Of a stretch of DNA of 64,000 bases, positions 1 to 8,087 are shown piece by piece. The stretch lies in assembly GCF_016862815.1 (NCBI RefSeq), contig NZ_BONR01000002.1:484975-548974 (forward strand), given 5' to 3'. Made by a program: the position numbers and the translations under genes. Below the pieces are notes generated by a model. It was not told the origin of the DNA. It ran no database searches and was given only the letters and a program-made list of their open reading frames with translations. Source of the DNA: Demequina activiva. GTDB taxonomy: Bacteria; Actinomycetota; Actinomycetes; Actinomycetales; Demequinaceae. The stretch's first letter is position 1; every line of letters starts with the position of its first letter.

Positions 1-321
1 GCTTCCGAGCCCTGGCAGCTCGACACGACCCACGCGCTCGAACGGCACCAGGCCATCGGTGGGCGTGGGCACCTCGCGGCGCTCCGGGTCCGCGGCGAGC
101 ACCGGGACCTCGAAGCGGAACTCGGGATCGTACGGGGCGACGTTCGCGCGGAAGCCGTCCCGCGCATCTGCCGGGACGGCTGTCGCAGGATGCGTGGACA
201 GCAGCACGTCGCGACGATCCCGCCAGAGTCGATGCGCCTGTGCGGGGTCCGGCTCCGCCCGCACGGCGGCATAGAGGTCGAACATCTGCCTGCGCCAGTC
301 GCGCACGTCCCACGAATCCAT
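1..321 (-). CDS. DUF1684 family protein (C-terminus beyond the left edge)
   Basis: The frame is open from an ATG at 321 to the edge, giving 107 residues of the N-terminal part. It begins MDSWDVRDWRRQMFDLYAAV and goes on with the spaced A-H-L-W-R-D-R-R-D and HP segments, then APYDPEFRFEVPVL. That Trp/Arg-rich start followed by a YDP-x-x-RFE stretch is typical of actinobacterial DUF1684 proteins, whose biochemical role is not established. It follows the TetR gene on the same strand after only 23 bases, so the two may share a transcript. The family call rests on pattern recognition of a partial sequence. Confidence 0.7.
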   Translation of the reverse strand, partial: MDSWDVRDWRRQMFDLYAAVRAEPDPAQAHRLWRDRRDVLLSTHPATAVPADARDGFRANVAPYDPEFRFEVPVLAADPERREVPTPTDGLVPFERVGRVELPGLGS

Positions 322-344
322 GTCCTCGACGCTACCTTCCCGTC

Positions 345-902
345 TCAGGCAGCGGCGACCAGCGCGGCGACGCCCTTCTCGAGCTCCGCCGCGACGCGGT
401 CGGGATGACCGTCCACATATCCCTCGACGAGCGCGCCGTCGCGCATCATCATGATGTGCCGCGCGACGCCGTCGGCATCGGCCACGTCGCGCACAGCAAG
501 GGCCGCGGCGATCGTCTGCGTCATCCAGGCCCTGAAGCGGGTGACGACCTCGCGCACGGGATGCTCGGCGTCCGGGTACTCCGCAGCCGCGTTGATGAAT
601 GGGCAGCCGCGAAAGTCCGGGCGGCAGATCTCCTGGGCGAGCGCATGCGCGAGCGTCGTCGTGGTGCCGGCGCCTGCGGCGTTCGCCACCACGGCCTGGA
701 CCCGTGCGAGCTCGGCCTCGAGGTATGCCACCACCAGCGCCTCCTTCGAGGGGAAGTGCCGGTAGAAGGTGACCTTGGACACGCCTGCGAGGGCGATGAC
801 GCGATCGGCGCTGACAGCACGGATGCCGAGTGCGTTGAACTGTGGGATCGCGGCCGCCAGGATCGCCTCCCGCGCATGGCCGCGGATGGTGGTGTCCGTC
901 AT
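345..902 (-). CDS. TetR/AcrR family transcriptional regulator
   Basis: This 185-residue protein is of normal TetR length. Residues about 10-55 hold the helix-turn-helix, with the recognition-helix signature VSKVTFYRHFPSKEAL; the rest is a helical ligand-binding region typical of the family. It is transcribed divergently from ohr across an 84-base gap that carries a TACTAGTA palindrome. A local role in repressing ohr and/or itself is therefore likely, although ohr is more often controlled by a MarR-type OhrR. The two cysteine-poor halves give no clue to the ligand; one Cys lies in the segment RPDFRGCPFINAA. The regulator class is sure and the target is inferred. Confidence 0.92.
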   Translation of the reverse strand: MTDTTIRGHAREAILAAAIPQFNALGIRAVSADRVIALAGVSKVTFYRHFPSKEALVVAYLEAELARVQAVVANAAGAGTTTTLAHALAQEICRPDFRGCPFINAAAEYPDAEHPVREVVTRFRAWMTQTIAAALAVRDVADADGVARHIMMMRDGALVEGYVDGHPDRVAAELEKGVAALVAAA

Positions 903-939
903 ACGTCCGCCTCCTCGGAATCGATGTCAGGCTACTCGC

Positions 940-972
940 GTTCGACGTAGACGTACTAGTAACTCAATGAAC
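940..972. promoter_or_regulatory. Divergent tetR/ohr promoter region with palindromic operator candidate
   Basis: The gap between the TetR gene and ohr holds a perfect 8-bp palindrome, TACTAGTA, at 954-961. It extends as the imperfect GTACTAGTAAC and lies 26 bases before the ohr start. Its position over the likely -10 region of ohr is where a repressor would act. Binding is inferred. Confidence 0.45.
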
Positions 973-986
973 GAGGGAGCCATTCC

Positions 987-1421
987 ATGTCCACCAAGCC
1001 CACGGTCTTCTACACCGCTCACGCCACCGCCACCGGGGACGGTCGCAACGGGCACGTCGCCACCGACGACGGGCTCGTCGATCACGACCTCGCCACGCCC
1101 AAGCCGTTCGGCAAGCCGAGCAAGACCAACCCGGAGCAGCTGTTCGCCGCGGGCTACTCCGCGTGCTTCAACTCCGCGATCGGGCAGGCCGCGAAGTCGC
1201 TCAAGGTCGACGTCGAGGAGAGCGCGGTGACCGCTCATGTGGGGATCGGTCCCATCGGCCTGCGAGGCGGGTTCGGGCTTGCGGTGACCCTCGACGTGCA
1301 TCTGCCGGGCCTCGATGAGGAGACCGCGCGTGCTCTCGCCGCCAAGGCGCACGAGATCTGCCCGTACTCCAACGCCACTCGGGGGAACATCGAGGTCGAT
1401 CTCAACGTCTCCACGTCATGA
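987..1421 (+). CDS. ohr: Organic hydroperoxide resistance protein Ohr (OsmC family)
   Basis: Ohr is a thiol peroxidase that reduces organic and fatty-acid hydroperoxides in the cytosol, drawing electrons from lipoylated proteins. The 144-residue length is normal. The peroxidatic cysteine is Cys60 (GYSACFNSA) and the resolving cysteine is Cys125 (EICPYSNATRGN). The family's active-site Arg and Glu are matched by Arg20 and Glu50. The ATG at 987 is preceded by a GAGGGAG ribosome-binding site. It is divergent from a TetR regulator and followed by a strong hairpin, so it is probably a single-gene unit. The Ohr rather than OsmC subtype is supported by the ICPYS motif and the short N-terminus. Confidence 0.96.
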   Translation: MSTKPTVFYTAHATATGDGRNGHVATDDGLVDHDLATPKPFGKPSKTNPEQLFAAGYSACFNSAIGQAAKSLKVDVEESAVTAHVGIGPIGLRGGFGLAVTLDVHLPGLDEETARALAAKAHEICPYSNATRGNIEVDLNVSTS

Positions 1422-1425
1422 TCGA

Positions 1426-1460
1426 ACGGCCGATGCGCGGCCTCGCCGCGCATCGGCCGT
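1426..1460 (+). terminator. Perfect 15-bp hairpin after ohr
   Basis: The arms at 1426-1440 and 1446-1460 pair perfectly (core GGCCGATGCGCGG) around a 5-base loop. There is no T-run. The same core recurs in the hairpin at 51820-51856. Confidence 0.7.
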
Positions 1461-1528
1461 CCCGAAACCTCAGCGTCACGCCGATCTGCGAGGATGGCGG
1501 TGACCGTAACGAATGGGGACGCGACTCG

Positions 1529-4042
1529 ATGTCAGAGACCAGTCACGAACGCACGCGCCGGCACGGCCACCGCGCCGATGCTCCAGTGCCAGGATCGACG
1601 TACCGCCTGCAGCTGAGCGCGGACTTCACGTTCGCGGACGCAGCGGAGCGGCTCGACTACTTCGAGGCGTTGGGCGTGACGCACCTCTACCTCTCCCCCG
1701 TCCTCGAGGCCGCCCCAGGGTCGACGCACTTCTACGACGTGGTCGACCACTCCCGCATCGCCGCGTCCCTGGGAGGCGTCGAACAGCTTCGGGAGCTGTC
1801 GTGGAAGGCGGGCGAGCGCGGCATCGGCCTCATCGCGGACGTGGTTCCCAACCACATGGCCGTCCCCACCCCGGCGTATCACAACACCGCATTGTGGTCG
1901 GTGCTCGCCGAAGGCGAGGAGTCGGACCATGCCCACTGGTTCGACGTGGACTGGTCCAGCGGCGACCCGGTCCTCATGCCTGTGCTGGGACAGCGCATCG
2001 GCACCGTGCTCGCGGCAGGCGAGCTCTCGCTCGACACGATGGTGGTGCCGGGCTTCGAGGAGCGCGGCGAGGTCCCCGTGCTGCGCTACTACGAGCACGT
2101 GTTCCCCGTGCGCGAGGGCACGGAGAACCTGCCCATGGCAGACCTCGTGGACCAGCAGCACTACCGGCTCGCCTACTGGCGAGTGGCGAACGAGGAGCTC
2201 AACTACCGGCGCTTCTTCGACGTCGGGTCCCTCGTCGCCGTGCGCGTCGAGGACGAGGACGTGTTCGAGGCCACGCACCGCGTGATCGTCGACCTCGTGA
2301 AGGACGGCACCCTGCAGGGCCTGCGGATCGACCACCCGGACGGCCTCGCGGACCCTGCCGGCTACCTCGCACGCCTCCACGACGCCACCGACGGCGCGTG
2401 GATCGTGGTCGAGAAGATCCTCGAGGGCGACGAGCAGCTGCCCAAGTCCTGGAAGACCGCCGGCACCACGGGCTACGACGCCGCGTGGCGGGTGGGAGCT
2501 CTGCTGCGGGACCCCGCCGGCTCCTCGCCCCTGGCCGCGACGCTGCACCGCGTCACCGGCGATGCCATGGGCACGCTGCCGGAGATGATCAACGAGGCCA
2601 AGCGAGAGATCGTCAAGGACTCGCTGTCATCGGAGGTCCACCGACTGGCCTCCATCGCGCACGAGATCTGCCACTCCGACGTGCGCCTGCGCGACCACAC
2701 CTGGCGGTCGCTCTATGACTGCATCCGCACCCTCCTCGTCACCTTCGATCGCTATCGCGCCTACGTGGTCGCTGGCGTGCCGCCCAAGCAGCCCTCCCTG
2801 GAAGCGATCGACCACGCGGTCGAGCGCGCGTTGGTGCAGCTCGACGACGAGCGCCACGAGACCCTCGAGGTGCTCGTGGACCTGCTCAAGGGGGCCGAGG
2901 TGGGCAGCGCCGGGCGCACCGGCGACGCGAACCGCCGGGAGCTCATCACCCGCTTCCAGCAGGCCTGCGGAGCGGTGATGGCGAAGGGCATCGAGGACAC
3001 CGCGTACTACCGCTGGACTCACCTGCTGCCTCTGTGCGAGGTGGGCTCGCCCGCAGGCCGCTTCGCCTTGCCGCCCGCAGGGTTTCACGCATGGGCTGAC
3101 GAGCAGCAGCACTCCTTCCCCCACGCCATGACCTCGCTCACCACGCACGACACCAAGCGCTCCGAGGACGTGCGGGCACGCCTGTCGGTGCTCTCGGAGG
3201 CATCCGAGGAGTGGGACGCCACCGTGACCCGGCTTCAGGACGCGACCGCGCGGATCCGCCCCGCCCTGCTGGACGGACGCACGGAGAACCTGTGGTGGCA
3301 GACGCTGGTGGGGACCTCGGACGAGCGCGAGTTCATGGAGTGGGACAGGCTCGAGGGCTACCTCATCAAGGCCATGCGCGAAGCCAAGACCGCCACCACC
3401 TGGACGGGGGTCGACACGGACTACGAGTCCGCCGTCCTGTGGTTCGCGCAGTCCAGTCATGCCGATACGCAGGTGCGCGAGATCGTGCGCGGGTGGCACC
3501 GCTCGGTCGCCGCAGGCGTGCGAGCAGGAGTGCTCTCGATGAAGCTCATCCAGCTCACCATGCCTGGGGTGCCCGATGTCTACCAAGGCACTGAGATGCT
3601 CGCTCCATCGCTGGTGGATCCGGACAACCGCCGGCCCGTGGACTTCGACGCCCGCGCGCAGGCACTCGCGCGGCTCAGCGGCCGGGCGCGCCCCAAGACG
3701 CTGAGCGAGGAGAAGCTGCTGGTGACCGCCCGGGCGCTGCACCTGCGCCGCGACCACCCCGAGGCCTTCATCGGCGATGCCGCCGGCTATCACCCGCTGC
3801 CATCGTCCTCGGGTCACGCGGTGGTGTTCGCGCGCACCGTGGATGACGAGGCTCGCGTCATCACCGTCGCGACGCGGCTGGGTCTGGATCTCGAGCAGCT
3901 GGGCGGCTGGCGCGAGCACACGGTGACCCTGCCGGACGGCTCCTGGACGGACGTCCTCAGCGGGCGCACCTTCGAGGGAGGTGCGGTGGATCTGAGCGAG
4001 CTGCTGCCATCGCTGCCCGTCGCCTTGCTGGTGACCGACTGA
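1529..4042 (+). CDS. treY: Malto-oligosyltrehalose synthase TreY
   Basis: TreY is a GH13 enzyme that turns the reducing-end alpha-1,4 bond of maltodextrins into an alpha,alpha-1,1 bond, the first step of trehalose formation from glycogen. The protein has 837 residues, slightly longer than many homologues. The N-terminal STYRLQLSADFTFADA is the family hallmark. Catalytic residues are Asp268 (GLRIDHPDG), Glu295 (IVVEKILEG) and Asp541 (LTTHDTKRSEDVRAR). I chose the ATG at 1529 because the frame upstream runs through the ohr hairpin and has no family similarity; a GGGG stretch lies about 9 bases before it. The stop overlaps the treZ start (TGATG), so the two are translationally coupled. No treX debranching gene is present in the window. 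Confidence 0.97.
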   Translation: MSETSHERTRRHGHRADAPVPGSTYRLQLSADFTFADAAERLDYFEALGVTHLYLSPVLEAAPGSTHFYDVVDHSRIAASLGGVEQLRELSWKAGERGIGLIADVVPNHMAVPTPAYHNTALWSVLAEGEESDHAHWFDVDWSSGDPVLMPVLGQRIGTVLAAGELSLDTMVVPGFEERGEVPVLRYYEHVFPVREGTENLPMADLVDQQHYRLAYWRVANEELNYRRFFDVGSLVAVRVEDEDVFEATHRVIVDLVKDGTLQGLRIDHPDGLADPAGYLARLHDATDGAWIVVEKILEGDEQLPKSWKTAGTTGYDAAWRVGALLRDPAGSSPLAATLHRVTGDAMGTLPEMINEAKREIVKDSLSSEVHRLASIAHEICHSDVRLRDHTWRSLYDCIRTLLVTFDRYRAYVVAGVPPKQPSLEAIDHAVERALVQLDDERHETLEVLVDLLKGAEVGSAGRTGDANRRELITRFQQACGAVMAKGIEDTAYYRWTHLLPLCEVGSPAGRFALPPAGFHAWADEQQHSFPHAMTSLTTHDTKRSEDVRARLSVLSEASEEWDATVTRLQDATARIRPALLDGRTENLWWQTLVGTSDEREFMEWDRLEGYLIKAMREAKTATTWTGVDTDYESAVLWFAQSSHADTQVREIVRGWHRSVAAGVRAGVLSMKLIQLTMPGVPDVYQGTEMLAPSLVDPDNRRPVDFDARAQALARLSGRARPKTLSEEKLLVTARALHLRRDHPEAFIGDAAGYHPLPSSSGHAVVFARTVDDEARVITVATRLGLDLEQLGGWREHTVTLPDGSWTDVLSGRTFEGGAVDLSELLPSLPVALLVTD

Positions 4043-5778
4043 TGCGGCTCCAGGTCTGGGCCCCCACGGCCGATGCGGTGGTCGCCGTGATCGGCGAGCC
4101 CGACGGCGAGCGTGACCGTGCCGTGCTGACGCGCGGTGACGACGGATGGTGGACGGGCCCGGAGGTGCCGCCTGGCACCGACTACGCGTTCGAGGTCGAC
4201 GGCGAGGGTCCCTGGCCGGACCCGCGCAGCGCGGAGCAGCCGTACGGCGTCCACGGTCCGTCGCGAGCCTTCGATCCGGGACGCCACCGCTGGCAGGACT
4301 CCGGATGGGGCGGTGTGGACGCGCTGGGATCGGTCCTCTACGAGCTCCACGTGGGCACGTTCACTCCCACCGGCACGCTCGACGCTGCGATCGTCCAGCT
4401 CCCCGATCTCAAGGCCACCGGGATCGACATCGTGGAGCTCATGCCGCTCGCCCCCTTCCCGGGCAGGCGCGGCTGGGGCTACGACGGGGTCTCGCTCTAC
4501 GGCGTGCACGAGGCGTACGGCGGGCCCGAGGCCCTCCAGCGCTTCGTGGACGCCGCGCACCGCGCCGGCCTGGGCGTCTGCCTCGACGTCGTGTACAACC
4601 ACCTGGGACCGGACGGCAACTACCTCTCGAAGTTCGGTCCGTACTTCACGGATGCGCATGACACCCCGTGGGGCTGGGCGGTGAACGTCGACCAGGACGA
4701 GGCGGATGGCATGCGCCGCTTCATCTGCGACAACGCGCTACGGTGGTTCGAGGACTTCCACGTGGACTGCTTGCGTCTCGATGCGGTGCATGAGATCCGC
4801 GACGACTCGCCACGCCACATCCTCGCGCAGCTCTCGGACGAGACGGCCGCGCTGTCAGAGCGGCTGGGGCGACCGCTGTCTCTGGTCGCGGAATCGGACC
4901 TGAACGACGCGCGCATGGTCACGCCCACCTCGCAGGGGGGACTGGGCATGACGGCGCAGTGGAACGACGATGTGCACCACGCGATCCACGCGTACCTCAC
5001 GGGCGAGCGACACGGATACTACGTCGACTTCGGCTCCGTCGAGGCGCTCGACAAGGTGTTCCGCTCCGTGTTCTGGCACGACGGCACGCACTCGCCGTTC
5101 CGGGGCCGCACCTGGGGCGCGCCCGTCGCGCCGGAGGTGGACCGTCGCCGCTTCGTGGTGTGCGCCTCGAACCACGATCAGGTGGGGAACAGGGCCATCG
5201 GCGACCGCCCCTCCTCCTCGCTCTCCCCTGGTGCGCAGGCGACGTCGCTCGCGCTGGTGCTGCTGTCGCCGTTCACCCCCATGCTGTTCATGGGCGAGGA
5301 GTACGGCGAGACCCGGCCCTTCATGTTCTTCACCGATCACGACGAGCCGCTGGGCAGCGCCGTGAGCGAGGGGAGGATGAGCGAGTTCGGCGGGCACGGC
5401 TGGGAGGAGCTCTATGGGGGCTCGGTGCAGGTGCCAGACCCCCAGGACCGCCTCACCTTCCTGCGTTCCAAGCTCGGTTCCGGCATCGGTGCCGCGAGCG
5501 CTGGCCACGACGCGATCCGCGCCTGGGTCGCGGACCTGATGGCGCTGCGCCCGCTCATCGGCCCTCGCGAGGCGTGGGAGGCGCACCCGCCGGCGATCTC
5601 CGAGTCCGCGCCCCGCGCGCTCACCCTGCACGGTCCCGTGACCGTGCATGCGAACCTGACCGATGCGCCCATCACCGTCGAGGGATCGTCTCCCCTGGCG
5701 ACATTCGGCGAGGTCTCGCACCACGACGGCGCTCTCACTCTCGCTCCGGACGCGGTCGCGGCTGTCGCCGCGGCCTGA
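4042..5778 (+). CDS. treZ: Malto-oligosyltrehalose trehalohydrolase TreZ
   Basis: TreZ releases trehalose from the maltooligosyl-trehalose made by TreY. The protein has 578 residues, the normal size, with an N-terminal CBM48-like domain (about 1-90), the GH13 barrel (about 95-470) and a short C-terminal beta domain. Catalytic residues are Asp247 (DCLRLDAVH), Glu284 (LVAESDLND) and Asp379 (SNHDQVGNR). RGWGYDGVSLYGVHEAYGGP is a typical TreZ stretch. Its ATG overlaps the treY stop by one base, the tightest form of coupling. The gene ends against a hairpin shared with the convergent small membrane gene. Confidence 0.97.
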   Translation: MRLQVWAPTADAVVAVIGEPDGERDRAVLTRGDDGWWTGPEVPPGTDYAFEVDGEGPWPDPRSAEQPYGVHGPSRAFDPGRHRWQDSGWGGVDALGSVLYELHVGTFTPTGTLDAAIVQLPDLKATGIDIVELMPLAPFPGRRGWGYDGVSLYGVHEAYGGPEALQRFVDAAHRAGLGVCLDVVYNHLGPDGNYLSKFGPYFTDAHDTPWGWAVNVDQDEADGMRRFICDNALRWFEDFHVDCLRLDAVHEIRDDSPRHILAQLSDETAALSERLGRPLSLVAESDLNDARMVTPTSQGGLGMTAQWNDDVHHAIHAYLTGERHGYYVDFGSVEALDKVFRSVFWHDGTHSPFRGRTWGAPVAPEVDRRRFVVCASNHDQVGNRAIGDRPSSSLSPGAQATSLALVLLSPFTPMLFMGEEYGETRPFMFFTDHDEPLGSAVSEGRMSEFGGHGWEELYGGSVQVPDPQDRLTFLRSKLGSGIGAASAGHDAIRAWVADLMALRPLIGPREAWEAHPPAISESAPRALTLHGPVTVHANLTDAPITVEGSSPLATFGEVSHHDGALTLAPDAVAAVAAA

Positions 5779-5791
5779 CGCGAAGCGAGGC

Positions 5792-5974
5792 TCAGGCGCC
5801 GAGCGCCTGAAATCCCTCGTAGACCATGAACGCCGGCCACACCAGGCCCTGGAAGAATGCGCCTACGTGCTCCCAGAAGCCGTCGGCGACCTGCCAGTAG
5901 TACACGATCGCACCAAAGATGCCGATCCCGTAGATGGCGCCTCCACCCGCTGCTGCCGAACCGCCGTTGCTCAT
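5792..5974 (-). CDS. Small single-pass membrane protein, conserved in actinobacteria
   Basis: This is a 60-residue protein of unknown function. A Gly/Ala-rich head (SNGGSAAAGGGA) precedes a strongly hydrophobic, aromatic segment from IYGIGIFGAIVYYWQ onward, then FWEHVGAFFQGLVWPAFMVYE. The whole middle probably lies in or along the membrane. The ATG at 5974 was chosen because a GGAGGGACAGG ribosome-binding site sits just before it; an upstream in-frame GTG/ATG lacks one. Similar Trp-rich mini-proteins are annotated as hypothetical in related genomes. It stands alone, convergent with treZ and divergent from the PPK2 gene. Confidence 0.75.
   Translation of the reverse strand: MSNGGSAAAGGGAIYGIGIFGAIVYYWQVADGFWEHVGAFFQGLVWPAFMVYEGFQALGA
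5793..5809. terminator. Short hairpin at the treZ / small membrane gene junction
   Basis: The stem is CAGGCGC-CGA-GCGCCTG followed by AAAT. It overlaps the 3' end of the small membrane gene and could end transcripts from both sides. Confidence 0.5.
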
Positions 5975-6024
5975 GTCCTGTCCCTCCGTCGGGCCGCTCG
6001 CTGACGATCCCTGTCTAGCAGTGC

Positions 6025-6060
6025 GCACGCCGCACCGCGCGGCGTGCGGTGCACTAGCGT
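6025..6060 (+). promoter_or_regulatory. ppk2 promoter with inverted repeat in the -10/-35 spacer
   Basis: A TAGCGT -10 box lies at 6055-6060, 37 bases before the start. Directly upstream, GCACGCCGC (6025-6033) and GCGGCGTGC (6039-6047) form a perfect 9-bp inverted repeat around ACCGC. It covers the spacer, a position suited to a repressor or to an RNA hairpin on the other strand. Confidence 0.5.
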
Positions 6061-6097
6061 GGAGGCACCATCACGCACGGCCAACGAGGAGCCGCCC

Positions 6098-6967
6098 ATG
6101 GGCAAGAGATCGCACTGGCGCGAGCACCCGGCGCACGCACTGCGCGTCGACCACGGCTTCCGCCTCGAGAGCTTCGATGCCGCCGCGACGCCGGGTTTCG
6201 AGGGCGCGCAGAAGCATGCCGAGCGTCTGATGGAGCGGCGAGGCGCGGACCTCGCCGAGCTGCAGGAGCGGCTGTACGCCCACGGCCGTGCGGGCGGGGA
6301 TCGCTCGATGCTGCTCGTGCTGCAGGGCATGGACACTGCGGGCAAGGGCGGGATCGTCCGCCACGTTCTCGGCATGGTCGATCCGCAGGGCGTGGCGAGC
6401 AGAGGGTTCGGCGTGCCCACCGAGGAGGAGCGCGCGCATCACTTCCTGTGGCGCATCGACCGAGCGCTGCCGCAGGCCGGGCGCATCGGCGTGTTCGACC
6501 GCTCGCACTACGAGGACGTGCTGGTGGTGCGGGTCCACGGTCTGGTGCCCGAGGCCGTCTGGCAAGGCCGCTACTCGGAGATCAACGAGTGGGAGGCGCA
6601 GGTGGCTGAGCGGGGCACGACCATCGTGAAGTGCGCGCTCATGGTGTCGCCGGAGGAGCAGCTGAACCGCATCGAGGAACGCCTGGAGCGCCCGGACAAG
6701 CACTGGAAGTACAACCCTGGCGACCTGGACGAGCGCGCGCATTGGCCCGCGTACATGGAGGCCTACCAGGCTGTGCTGGACCGGACCTCGACGCCGAGCG
6801 CGCCGTGGCACGTGATCCCTGCGGACAACAAGTGGTACGCGCGACTCGCCGTCACGGAGCTGCTGGCCTCGGCACTGGAGTCACTCGAGCTCGGGTGGCC
6901 GCAGGCCGACTTCGACGTTCAGGCGGAGCGGGAGCGGATCGCGCGGCTGCGCTCCAAGGAGGTCTGA
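6098..6967 (+). CDS. ppk2: PPK2 family polyphosphate:nucleotide phosphotransferase
   Basis: PPK2 enzymes move phosphate between polyphosphate and nucleoside mono- or diphosphates. This 289-residue protein has the P-loop QGMDTAGKGG (about residues 77-87), the FDRSHYEDVL motif and the lid segment around RIEERLERPDKHWKYN. These features place it in the single-domain PPK2 group that regenerates nucleotides in the cytosol. The ATG at 6098 has GAGGAG before it; the in-frame ATG further upstream lies within the 5' leader. Whether AMP or ADP is preferred cannot be read from the motifs. It is flanked by unrelated genes and probably monocistronic. Confidence 0.94.
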   Translation: MGKRSHWREHPAHALRVDHGFRLESFDAAATPGFEGAQKHAERLMERRGADLAELQERLYAHGRAGGDRSMLLVLQGMDTAGKGGIVRHVLGMVDPQGVASRGFGVPTEEERAHHFLWRIDRALPQAGRIGVFDRSHYEDVLVVRVHGLVPEAVWQGRYSEINEWEAQVAERGTTIVKCALMVSPEEQLNRIEERLERPDKHWKYNPGDLDERAHWPAYMEAYQAVLDRTSTPSAPWHVIPADNKWYARLAVTELLASALESLELGWPQADFDVQAERERIARLRSKEV

Positions 6968-6968
6968 G

Positions 6969-7040
6969 GGCCCGTTGCCCCGTCGGGCCGCCTGAACCTC
7001 GGTGGTGACGCTGCCGGACCGCATGCCCCACGGGCCCGTG
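6969..7040. terminator. Two hairpin-forming palindromes between convergent ppk2 and zapE
   Basis: GGCCCG (6969-6974) can pair with CGGGCC (6984-6989). A perfect 12-bp palindrome, CACGGGCCCGTG, lies at 7029-7040 just past the zapE stop. Either could end transcription between the two convergent genes. The stems are short. Confidence 0.4.
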
Positions 7041-7042
7041 AC

Positions 7043-8026
7043 CTACTCCCCCGCGACCATCGCGAGCAGGCGGCTCAGCGCGCGGTAGTACTTCTTGCGG
7101 AATCCGCCTCGAAGCATGTCCTGCGAGAAGATCTCCCCCAGGGAATGGCCCGACGCGATGATGCGCACGTCCCGGTCGTACAGACGGTCGACCAACGACA
7201 CCACGCGCAGCGCCTGAGCCTGGTCGGGCAAGGGCGTGACGCCGCGCAGCCCGAGCACGGCGACCCCCTCGACGTAGGCGCCGTAGCGGCTCGGGTGGAC
7301 GTGCGTCAGGTCCTCCATGAGCGCGCCCCAGTCCTCGCACGCGGCATCGTCCCCGGCACACGCGCTGAGCACCTGGTCCACGGTGGCGGGCGCCGGGAAG
7401 GCGAGGTCGCCTCGGCCCCTGTAGTCCGGGCCGTCGATGGTGATCACCTCGAACACATGCGAGAGGGCCTGGATCTCGCGCTTGAAGTCGTCGGCGGCGA
7501 AGCGGCCCTGGCCCAGCGAGCCCGGGAGGGTGTTGGAGGTCGCGGCGATCGCCACCCCGGCATCGGCGAGCTCGCGCATGAGCCGTGCCATCAGCACCGT
7601 GTCGCCAGGATCGTCGAGCTCGAACTCGTCGATGCACACCACCGAGAAGTCCTGGAGCGCCGCACGGGTGGACTGGAAGCCCAGGGCTCCCACCAGGTGC
7701 GTGTACTCGACGAAGGTGCCGAAGACCGCGCTCCGTCCCACCTCGTGAGCAAGCGCCGCCAGCAGGTGGGTCTTGCCGACGCCGAATCCGCCGTCGAGGT
7801 AGATCCCGCGTCCCCCGCTCGCCCGCCGCAGCGCGCCCAGCCCGCGGCGCCCCACCCCTTTCGCGAACGCCCTCACCTCGGCGACGGCCGCCTCCTGACT
7901 GGGAAAGTCCGGATCCGGGACGTAGGAGGCGAACGTGGCCTTCGCGAAGTGCGGTGGGGGGACCAGCGCCGCGATGAGAGCCTCGGGCTCGACGTGCGGT
8001 CGCCGTCCGACGAGGCGAGCGGTCAT
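7043..8026 (-). CDS. zapE: ZapE/AFG1-like ATPase
   Basis: This 327-residue P-loop ATPase belongs to the AFG1/ZapE family, which in E. coli binds FtsZ at late division and in mitochondria handles unassembled membrane proteins. The Walker A is GGFGVGKT (residues 79-86) and the Walker B is VVCIDEFEL. The AAA-like sensor segment contains AATSNTLP, and the family-typical SHVFEVITIDGPDYR follows. The ATG at 8026 was preferred over upstream in-frame starts because a TAGGGT box lies exactly 7 bases before it, as for a leaderless mRNA. It is the last gene of the gnd, ATP-grasp, zapE minus-strand series but appears to have its own promoter. Confidence 0.93.
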   Translation of the reverse strand: MTARLVGRRPHVEPEALIAALVPPPHFAKATFASYVPDPDFPSQEAAVAEVRAFAKGVGRRGLGALRRASGGRGIYLDGGFGVGKTHLLAALAHEVGRSAVFGTFVEYTHLVGALGFQSTRAALQDFSVVCIDEFELDDPGDTVLMARLMRELADAGVAIAATSNTLPGSLGQGRFAADDFKREIQALSHVFEVITIDGPDYRGRGDLAFPAPATVDQVLSACAGDDAACEDWGALMEDLTHVHPSRYGAYVEGVAVLGLRGVTPLPDQAQALRVVSLVDRLYDRDVRIIASGHSLGEIFSQDMLRGGFRKKYYRALSRLLAMVAGE

Positions 8027-8039
8027 GCACCACACCCTA
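8027..8039 (-). promoter_or_regulatory. Leaderless -10 box of zapE
   Basis: Reading the minus strand, TAGGGT (8039-8034) is followed by 7 bases and then the ATG. No ribosome-binding site is present, so transcription probably starts at or next to the start codon. Confidence 0.55.
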
Positions 8040-8087
8040 CTGACGCGCGAGCGCTCCGCCGGGCACCGAACCCCCGGCCCGGCGCGA

